Below, one piece after another: positions 25,001 to 36,300 of a stretch of DNA of 64,000 nt. The stretch comes from Tubiluchus corallicola. Lineage: Eukaryota > Priapulida > Priapulimorpha > Priapulimorphida > Tubiluchidae. The notes under the pieces were generated by a model, which did not search any database, had not been told where the DNA came from, and saw nothing but the letters and a program-made list of their open reading frames with translations. The first letter of the stretch is position 1, and each line of letters starts with the position of its first letter. The stretch covers positions 496,001-560,000 of the forward strand of contig JAQGDQ010000088.1 in NCBI GenBank assembly GCA_030141605.1, given 5' to 3'. Both the position numbers and the translations under genes were made by a program.

Positions 25001-27291
25001 ACGTCGTAAAGACTACTAGGGTTCTCTAAGGCACATGTCTAACTGCAAACTAACGTGGACGTTACTGGCCTCGCCATCATAAACTGTTACAAAACTAAAA
25101 TTTACATTTGAAGGCAACAAAAATTTTCTCCACGAAGCTGAAAGTTCACATACAAAAAACTACTAGCGCGGATATTTTCTCATCTCTTAAAATGTTATTA
25201 GCCTTTTGTGATTTGGTGCTGACGGCGATTGAACTCAGGGGGTTGCGTGTTCGGCGGGATCGGGGATCGGCGGGTTCGGGGTTGGGGTTTGGGATTGATA
25301 TATGAGTTCGAAGTCGGGACTTCGAGATTTGCTATGAAATCGTCAGGATGGGATTCGTGGAGGGACCAAAAGTTCAGGATTGTTGTTCCCAAACCCATAT
25401 ATATATATATATATATATATTGTAATTATGTATGTTATATATATAACATCTTTTGTAATAAAACATAAACAAAATGTACAGTAATAAAATCACAATACAT
25501 ACAAATAATTGTGTATGTTCAGTCTTTGGAATGATGTTTTACAATAGTGTGAGATTGTTAGTAAATCATACATGTACTTGGATAAAAACATTGATGAAGC
25601 GACGTTTACCGACAATATAATTACCCGTAAATCCAGATAAAAATGACAGCGAAATTAATTCATTCTCTCTCCCACTTCCACACCCAATTTTAGCTCGAAT
25701 TTAAGCGTAATACAAATCTCTGCTCTAACCTATTCATATTTCGATAATTGCGATATGATTCACCCAGCCCGAGAGAGTGAGTGACTAAGAACCGTTAGTT
25801 GCTTGAGCGAATTTCAGATAGGAAAAATAAAGTAGCAGTGAGACAAAAATAACATAAAATATTTCCGTTAGACAGTCTCATTTTTTTACAAATGTAGTTT
25901 TCACATACTATTCCAAATTACACCCACCTTGGGTCAAGACTCATCGCGGATGTGAGTTCCCAGAATAAACTAGACGCATTCACAAATAACTGAATGCACT
26001 TTCTCTGTGTGTGCCGTGAACAAGGTTATTCGTAAAATGTTTAAAAAACAACGGAACTTTGACAATCACTGGATGCAGCCATAGTTAACAATATCTAAAT
26101 AAAAATGTTTTACCGCAAAATTTAAGCTGTAAATAACTAGGTAAATTTTCTGATGAACCGCCAAAAGTCCAAAACTAAAGTAAATATGTTGTTTTTTGTC
26201 AAATATTATATACTTTAATTTGGGGTTGGGATCGGTGTCAAGAGGTTCGGGAATGGGGTCGAGACAAGGCCGAATGTTCAGAACGGGGTTCGGGATTTGA
26301 GAAAAGTGCAGTATCGACGTTAGGGGATAGAGATCATGATCTTCAAAGGTTCAAATGCTTTAAATACTCAGTCCACACTGCGAAGAGCCGGACACTGGCA
26401 CTCTGGCGGAGATTTTCTGTAAATCGACGGCATAACCGAAGAGAGGACATTTGACTGTGTACACTGCAGGGAGACCAAGACTGGACAAGAGCGGTCTGAA
26501 GTTAGTGCGAACAGTAACTTACATAGACAATTGAGATCTTGTTCGGACGAGATTTGGCATTGAAAAATCAGGCATTACAAAAAATATAATGATGTAGTTA
26601 AGAAATACAATGCAAGCACTACTTTGATAAGTCCTTATCGATGCTGCAAGCAAAAATAGCACAGTCATACTGTTGTAGCAGTGTGCCATATCTTAATAGA
26701 CATACCTCTTCATATGAAAGCAGGTATAAAATTTCTTACTTACAAGGACTAGGCAGAAAAGTATAAACAGCGTGAAAGCCCTGATATTCAATCGTCTCAT
26801 CAGAATGAAAAATAAGCCACATATAACGGCCAGTAGAGTTGAGCCTTGGAGGAGGTGAGTCACCACAGAAATGACCCAGCAGAGGTGCGTAGCCCATCCT
26901 GCCGTCTCTGACCTGCGAAATACAGTTATATTATTTGTTAAAGGTATGCATATATTTACTACACAATGAAAACGGTAACGACCAAATTACCATTAGTCAC
27001 TAATATCATGTTCTCGCTGTCTGAACCATACAATATGACAACTATATGCATTAACAGATTACGTGAACAGCTGCCACCATTTTCTTCACAAAGTAAGTGT
27101 AAACATAGTTTTACGATACCCATTAAGTTGTCAGTAACAGAATACCTAACTGAAAACGAAGGAATGTTTGCAACGTAACAGTGTAAAACCATACATTATT
27201 TTATTATAACGTCATGCAAACATTTTGACAAGTCTGTCTCTTCCCGCTTCTCTTTCTCTTTCTCCGTCTCTCTCTCTCTATCTTTTTCTGT

Positions 27292-27387
<96 letters not shown>

Positions 27388-30300
27388 CTTTCTCTTTTTT
27401 TCTCTCTCCGAGCTTTTTTGTCTTTCTCCATCTCACTCCATCAGTCTTTCTGCGTTATTTCAAACAGCAATAAAACAATTCTAATTTTTATTTCATTTTT
27501 ATTATTTACATTTAGATTACCATGTACATGTGTGTGTATCCGGCTTACCTCTAAAAAGTCGTAAGGGCACTGAAGTTGCTTAAGACTGGACGATTCAGCT
27601 TCAACGTGAAACTGATTCCTAAAGTCTAACTGAACTACCATGCTTGCAGGAGCTGCAAATAAACAACGTATTTATTTTATTTAATTTTACTTCGAGCTCG
27701 TCAAACACTATTTTGTAATTACATATAATAAGGAAAACAAAAATACACCATTTTTGATCGCAAGGCCCACCAGTTTACAATCCTTGAACTTGCTTCTAAA
27801 CAGGTGTCACCGAATAATGAGCATTATACAGTAACTATTCTAGCAATGTTTGTACGTTGATGTCGCTATAACTAAAATTTTAATTGAACTAATATAAGCT
27901 AGTGCATCTCTAACTAAAATCTTAATTTCTAAATTTAAAAGATAAGAAAGCCAAAAAGAGGGTTAAAAATTGTATTTAGTCGCGCTGAGTAACAATACTT
28001 TTTACAAAACGGGACTTTTGCTCGTTTTGAGCGAAATCTCATTACGTTACGAAAAGCGGTTATCAAGAAAATTTTCTATGTTGAGGTTTTGTGAAGAGCG
28101 CTTTCAAAGTAAAATACCGCAAATTTAATGCAGAGGCGGCACTCTATACATTATCAACAAGTTGTTTTATTGCCTTCAGTTACAAGCTAATAATAGTATG
28201 CCGCGATGTGAAAAACCGTGAAAACGCTGATGCTCACTTTTATACCATCACCCAAATTGACTAATTTCACAAACCATTAACCATTTCCAGAAATTCACAT
28301 CAGAGTAACACTAGTTAATAATTTCGAAATAGTCCACAGTTCATACTCACTAGATTATAATAAAGAGATCCTATTTAGTGCATGGAAAAAGAATTACTTT
28401 GTAGAACGTGATTGCATTAATTGGGGACACACTCGATAATTGCGAGATTATCTTCAAGTATTTGATTATTGGAAACGTTTAATTAACTTGTGCTTATAAC
28501 GCGGCTGCTAACAATGGATTCTTAGCTAAGCATGAATAGATTTAGATATTCGCAAGCGATTCTTGTGTAAATTTATTAGTCGTAACTGTCAAATAACTTC
28601 GCATCAATGGAAAGCATTTGCTGCGCTTCAGAAAGATGCAATTTCGCCAAACATCATATCGTTTCCCTACTGAGACTTATAATGGTGGATGATGGCGAAA
28701 TGGTGAATCTTTGCTCAGTTTGTAATGTACGGAGACCATTTGGTTCTTGCTAATGAACTGGCAGATAAGTACGCACTTTCTGAAGAGCAAATAATGTTAT
28801 TATTCCGCAGGGAATAATCTCCCAGTTCTTAAAATAAAATTATTTCTTATGGAAGCATTCTGACATTGGTAATTTGTTCGTCTTGGCAGCTCATAATCAC
28901 TTACAAAAGTGGAGGGTCATATTCGTTTACAATCCGCCTGGACACAGCAGTAATCTTTATCGGTGCGTTTTAATTGAGCATAAGAGAAAGCGAGGAATAA
29001 CGAGAACTTTCAGTTTGCAATAATGAATAAGTTTAATGAAATTTTGTCAAGCAATAGCATGTATACTGCAAGATGGAAGTTGCTAATCGATTTCGTTACA
29101 AAGTCAGAATAAAACGAAAAAAGTTGAAAATAAAACTATAAATAGTGGTGGCTGTATAAACTTATAATTAATCCAATTTTGATGATAAATTCCAAAAATT
29201 GAAAATGCGAAAAGTTGGAATACACTCTGAATTTCAACCAGGGACCTACCGCTTTCAAGGCAGACTCCTCAAGCCATCAGGGCACTGTATTATCAAGGCA
29301 GTCTCAACTTCATCTTTTAGGCCTATAACAGACCAACCATAGGTGGCCCGAAACTAAAATTTCAGGCTCAAAATTGGTCAAAAACAAAAATTAATCTGAT
29401 TGATTAGAATCACTCTAGTGTGACTGATCTAACACTGACAATGCATTTGGTTGGCCAGTTATAACTTATAAGGGATGAACATTGAACTGCCTTAATGACT
29501 GGCGAAATAACCTGGGAATGATTGTCCGCCTTGTATGCAGAAGGCCCTTGTCTCAAATCCAGGCTGTAATCCAACTTTTGATGTTTCCTGTCTTTGAAGG
29601 TTTGTATTAGTTGTACGTTTGTATCATCAATCACAATAATCCTGGCATTAATTGTTCACTCACTTCGGACAGTGAGTTCAGTAAACCTAGATTCACCCAC
29701 CAGGCAGACCGAAGCCGTTTTACATCAGAACGTGTGCTACTTCGCCAGGCAAATAAAAAACTTCCATGAATAATTAACTTTGAATGCGCCGTGAAAATAT
29801 GACAATAATTCCGCCCAGTATATAGTTTGTAGAGCGAATTGGTTGGTTTTGCGCCTACAACTCTACGTTTCTACATTTGTAGTCTAGATTTAGAATACAT
29901 AGCAATCTGCTGGTAGCATAAAATTTAATCTATGCCACTCACAAATGAATGGATCTATAGCTTAGTAATTATTACGGATCAGAAATCTGTTTGCTTTATA
30001 CCTTGTTCAATCAACCTTGTCATTGCTAGGTAAAACTATTAAGACAGATTCTCAGTCCCTCACAAGAAGTGATTGTTTCACTACTTTTCTCAGGAGGTTC
30101 TTTTCCTAAAACTCACCGTCTTCATTAATGCGATCGTTTTCAAATTTTACAAGATCAATGCTATGTAAGGTAGATCTATTATGTGTCACTTACATAAAGT
30201 ACCTATTAATAAAATATGAAAAATATACTGGCGCCCTGGAGAATAGCTTGGTAAATATAAATGGAAGTCATTATTCATGGCTACCTTGTCAGCATTTTTT

Positions 30301-33300
30301 TGACAACTATATTATTATACTATTTGACATCAGCGCGTATTTAATTGTACAGTTTATGTTTAATGTAAGCTGCGTAATATCCAGTTATTTATTGAGTCTG
30401 CAAGAAAAATGATAGTTAGCATTATATAAAAAAGTAATTTGAACGGATGTAATGTGTAATGCACATCGTACAGCATACACCGTACAGCATATGTTGTGGA
30501 AAAAGAAAAAGAAAGGAAATTAACAGGGTTAACATGATATTGACCTCCCAGTATCTTGAACTTACATACAAAACTTTTTCGTTGGCGAACGCTAACTTGC
30601 AAGAAATTAAATTCTGAAGAAACAAATTCAGTTACAGCAGAATAAACACTCGCAAGTGTCAGAAACTGCAGCTCTACTTTTACGACTCTTCCAGATTCTT
30701 ATACAACACGCTCGAGCTTCTATGTTATTTTGAGGCATAATCCTGCGATTTTCATAATATTACTTTAGCAGCTTATTATATAGACTGAAAGCATATCTGA
30801 AAACTAGAACTGAAGTGCTGTCCACTTCAAGCCTAATCTGGAATGTTACATTTTGCGAGGACTCAAGATCCCAATACCATGGCACTTACTCATAGAAATC
30901 TTGCAAAATCAAGAATAGAAAAGTCTGAAGAGGATTCGGCCATGTTAACTGATAGTAACTGAGGCGCTGAAAATGTAAAGAAACGGTATTTCATTAATTA
31001 TTAGCTGCGTCTGGTATCTAGTGTTTCCTGTGATTGCAAGTCTTTCGCACCAAAGTAACTGCAGCAAACCTCAAGAAATTCAACTTGAAAGATGAACTTA
31101 ACGCACACGAAAACAGTCTTCATATATAAAACTTAAAAAATTCGTTAAATATTTAAATATCACTTACATGCTTGCGTAAGCAATTAATATTGGTAATGTA
31201 GGGTTTGCGTCAGCCGTAACGCTGTATAAAACTTGAACATTTAAACTCCCGCCACGACTGTAATTTAATGGTAAATCGTTTGAAATAAGTTTAGATAACA
31301 CTGGCTAAACTTTGAAGAAATAATCAAACAATTCGTAGCCCACTGTTCGCTATCTACGCAAAAGCTTAAATCACTTTATATTGTCAATAAGATAAATAGA
31401 TTGTGCATGGGTAAATCAGTGGTGCACATGGTGGGGTACACTGGGAATCATAGCATAGCGACGCAATGTTTTGGTGCGAATATTTTAAATTATTAAGAAT
31501 TTTCTTTTCTAATTACATAAGTCTTTCAAACAGATAAGAGTAATGCTATGTAAAACAATTTTGTACAGAAAGTTCTTTTGGATATACTTTAAAATTCCAT
31601 TTTCTCTCCTTTTAAACTGGTCATTAAGAATGTGAAGTAAAATGGAAGTGTAGGCGTTACATACTGGTACTAGTACCAACCAAAAATTTTCACCTTTTGC
31701 CGTAAACCAACTTCGTCATGCAAGCGGTTTTTGAGGGATCATGTCCTTATTCTTATTCATGTTCTTGTTTACATACTGAATATTTCTAGCACGAAAGTAA
31801 ATTGGCCAAGCTCTTAACTTTCATTAAAAACAAAATTGAATATTACAAATAGAGAAAATTTTTATTTAATGTTATTTAATAATCCAAAAATTTTTTTTAT
31901 AAAAAATGAATGTCTGGCGTTCTTTTTACCTACTACAGAAAATAAAAATCAATTGATACTAGACCGCGCTATCAGTATTATAGGCGAAAGCTATCTGTCA
32001 TGGACTGATAACAGTTTAATGTGTATGTCAATTCAGAAAATATAAAGAGGATAAAAAACCCAAAGAGCTATAACTGAAACTACGGATTCACTGTAGTAAA
32101 CCTGTCAATAGTTTCCTGCAAGGTTTTGTAATAGTATAACAGTTGTACTAAAATTTAATGGTCGCATCTGCTATAGTTTTTCAGCTTAACTTGATTAATA
32201 TTTAAAACTCATTACTCCAACAAAAACAAATGTAGTTAAGCATTATAAACTTATTAAACTGAAAAACGTGAGCAAGTAAAGAAAAGAGTGACAAAATGAA
32301 ATTAAAACAATTAATATGACAGCAAAATCACGTAAATGGGTATCTAGTATACGTTTTCTCACCAGAGAAGTAAGAAGAGGTTGAACTAGAATCGTGTAGG
32401 TATATTATAATGAAGGCCTACATCACAAATTCGTAGTTTATAGTCATACTGCGATTTTTTTTGAAAAAGGAAAGAAAGAAACCATAAGAGAAAAAAGCAA
32501 AGAAGGAAAAAGTGAAAGAATAAATGAGCGAGTGAATGAAAAAATGAATGATTTAACTAATGAAAAAATAATCAATCAGGTCCACTGTGTTCAGTGATTT
32601 TCCAATAAAATACTGTCTACACGTTTCGTACCCTATTGGGCTTCTAACCATTTTATTTAACAGGATCGCATATTAAGGAGACCCGAAGAGCCACGTTGAG
32701 AGAAATAATTAAATCGTGGGCTCTATCGTGACACCTATCATTTTTTCACGAATTTTTTATTTACAGTTTTTCTATACATTTTGACTTACAATAATCAATG
32801 TTTTGATTTGACTTTGCAGAGAACGAATTAACTTATTTTGCAGACCTATTACATTTGTCAAATTTAAATTTGTTTTCTCATCGGATTTAGTTATCCTTGT
32901 TCAGTTTCAGAGTTTATTGTTGAAAAAATTAGGCTTTATGATTATCATTTACTTGTTCTTTTTTCTTTAGCTTTTCGTAGTATTACAGTGACAGACATTT
33001 TACACGCCAGCTCGGGAAGAAAAGGAATCATGATCATACGGTTCATAAATTTAAGGCTAGGCTTCCGTAAGTCTTGTCAACAAACGTGTTTAAAAGACCT
33101 CGTTCAAATCTAATAGAAAACAATTTTTTACTAACTTAATCGTTCTTATAATTGCAGCATCTCTCCCACAGCCACGAATTAATATATCACGCACACGGAA
33201 TAAAATAATTCGTGGCCACGAATTATTAATTTTTCTCAATGTCGCCTTAAACTCCATAAATATTAGATACGTGGTTGAACATTGAATAATTTTCTTCCGA

Positions 33301-36300
33301 TAACTTCTATTTATTGCCTATAGTAAAGCTTAATAATTAATTTCATTTTACGTGTGGCCAAAACATGGGACATTTATAGTGAGTGACCTTACAGCATCAA
33401 TAACAGCAATGCGGGAATAAAAAAGCCTATGTTTGTAATATAGTATATAATACACAGCATATTGATACCTTCTTTCAAAAAATAGTGAAAAAAATTATTT
33501 TTCACATCGGTTTTTGAGATTATATTATCAAAAATAGTAGGCCTATTTGATTTACTTCACTTATATTAATTTAAAGTACTTGGGTAAGCTAATAAGTATA
33601 GGAAAGAACATATGTACTTAATTGAAGGAATTTTGGGGATAGAGCTCTGCCAAGATGACGAAAATGTTTTATGCTATCAGGCTGGCTGGCGATACGTGCA
33701 AGCGTTCTGTTATGTAGCTAGTAAATAGCATTTATATATCTGATTTCAAATGTCAGTGAAGATGGTTAAACTTAAAAAATGTGTTTTAGCCTGCTGAAGT
33801 GCAATTTCGACGTCAACACGTTAGACCTTTAACTTGTTACGCATTGTGCAAAAAAATTTCAAAAACGCTAAAAGATCATGTTGAAATTACCTTCGATTAT
33901 TCGTACACAATCTGTGTTGTTGGGATAATTATGAGGATAATTGGGCGTGTAAAAAGCCTTCATTTCTGGGTTTCCTATTGTGAAGTTGTAACACTTAGAA
34001 GGTGTAAAACTTCTTGATGAGCGTCGCGTATCATCAGCTACAAGCTTCAAATGTTCTACCTTTTCACCTGAAAATATAAAACAGTCTTCAATGATATTAT
34101 GCCATTTGCTTTGTTATTCTACCGTTGACAACGCGCGGACAGCAAATTGCATGCGTCAGTTTCTCAGGCAAGACGTCTACAAACAAGCGTGTTTATTTTC
34201 CGTTCCAAAGCGAACTTTGTATAATTACATATAAAATTGCTCAAAACCCTTCTTTTAAGCCAGGTCACGCGTTGTTTTTCCAAAACCTTGGCCACTTGTC
34301 ACAAAATACGATATGATATCTTCACAAGCAAACCAGCCCAACTTTAGTTCACGATTGATGTCGAGCAAAGTAGATTTTCAGTGAAGGAAATTGTAAGAAA
34401 CGTTATCTTTAATTTTTTCTTAAACATGCAATCAAAAAGGAAAGACTACGTTAAAAGGATTGTTCTTGCTATTAAAATGCAGTAAAGTGGAGACAGGCGA
34501 GTCAGTCACAGAAATGTAGCTGTCCTGGTTGTTGTGATATACACCTTGTTTTACTATAATATTGTCCTACACATTTTATTTCTGGTGAACGACATACTGT
34601 GGATTTTGTTTCAAAGAACACCAAAAAATCTTTTCACTGAGTCACAGAACATCTAAAACAACGTTCAATTCCATTTAATTTTTGCTGTATTCCGAGATCC
34701 TAAAGCATATGTGTAGATTCAAAATTTATCTACATGGATTTATTTCAAACTGCATTAAGTAAAACAAATTCGCTTACAACACATTAACTCAATTTACTGC
34801 CTCTCTTTTTTCAATTTCTTCTATTACAGAGTTCTGTGCTAACATCAGGCAGAGCGCATGAGCTAATAATGCTTCAGTTGTACTATTGTGATTGTACTTT
34901 TGCACGTGATTGTTATCGTTTTTCAGTTCAGCAATATAGTAATTATGGTAATCAGCATTTTTGACGCTTTTAACCTTTCTGCAAAAAGACCATCACAAAT
35001 TATAACTTGTAGCTCCTAGCAGACTCATTATAAAATCTGTCAAAAACACCGATATTCCAAAGCGAACTTTGTATAATTACATATAAAATTGCTCAAAACC
35101 CTTCTTTTAAGCCAGGTCACGCGTTGTTTTTCCAAAACCTTGGCCACTTGTCACAAAATACGATATGATATCTTCACAAGCAAACCAGCCCAACTTTAGT
35201 TCACGATTGATGTCGAGCAAAGTAGATTTTCAGTGAAGGAAATTGTAAGAAACGTTATCTTTAATTTTTTCTTAAACGTCAACTTTAAATCAAGATATTA
35301 CACCGCATTGCCCTGAAGCTAAGTTTTTTAGGCAAGTAATAAATCTAAGGAAATAAATAAGTGCCAAATAATAAATCTTTCGTCTATACATACAAATATA
35401 AAATATACGTTTACGAGTTATTAAATCCGCGTGCATTAAAAAAAGTATGTGCATATTTGTCAACTTACTACTTTATTGAACGAACATCTCATTGAGTTAA
35501 TGACATTACATAGGCGTAAGGGAGGAAGTTTCACAAAGGAAGTAGAAGGAATTTGCCCTGAAAACTTTCTAATTTGCCCGAGCCTACATGCCTTCGAAAT
35601 AAGTGTATCATACTTATATAGGATATAAACTGACAAGATAAAAAACAAAACATTTATAGGGCCAGATTTAGATGAAGGGAATCACTCATCTTGTCAGATC
35701 CATGCGCAACTCCCACCGTGCATCGCCTAACCCAAATTCTCATGGCAAGAGAACGATGGAAATGCTTTTTAAACAAAGTCTAGGATAATTACCAGGTTTT
35801 AATGGAGAACCGCAATTTACAATTTTTTCTAATCGGAATTTCTATTCCAAATGATTTCTATTCCGTCTGATACAACAGCATTGTTAAATGTTGCAGTGAA
35901 CGCAAACGTTTACATAATGTTAGAATAAAGATTATGAAAAAACTTTTTGCAAAACTGATTTTTTCGGATATTTTCATTTTTCAAGCAGAAATTAGCAGAA
36001 TTATTTACAGAAATGAAATGTAGGTTTACTTTTCCATTCTTTAAAGCCTGATAGCTTACTTTTTCATACTTGTGCATTTCAAGTATTTTTTTAAATATTC
36101 AATATTAAATTTGAAAATTTTACAATTATTTACCCTGAAAATAAATAGCTTTTGCCAGTGGCGTCGTGCCATAGGGGCCCGGGGGGTGCCGGGCCCCCAA
36201 TTTTTTTAGAAAATGTCAAAAATTTGAAGGGCGTCAGCGGTTCGTAATGAGACCGGTAAGCAAATTTATTTCCGACTTTTTGACACGCGGCCAGCGCTCC

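Larger units (their letters stand above)
27653..33890 (-). other. Neto intron 2
   Basis: The longest Neto intron (6.2 kb), phase 1. It contains two SINE-like copies at about 29,150-29,640. Low-complexity A-rich sequence lies near 32,460-32,570. No exon is seen. Confidence 0.7.

Noticed and set aside
29229-29280. tRNA gene on the minus strand
   Set aside because: A and B box-like segments are present, but no full cloverleaf forms and a diverged second copy exists; it fits a SINE better.
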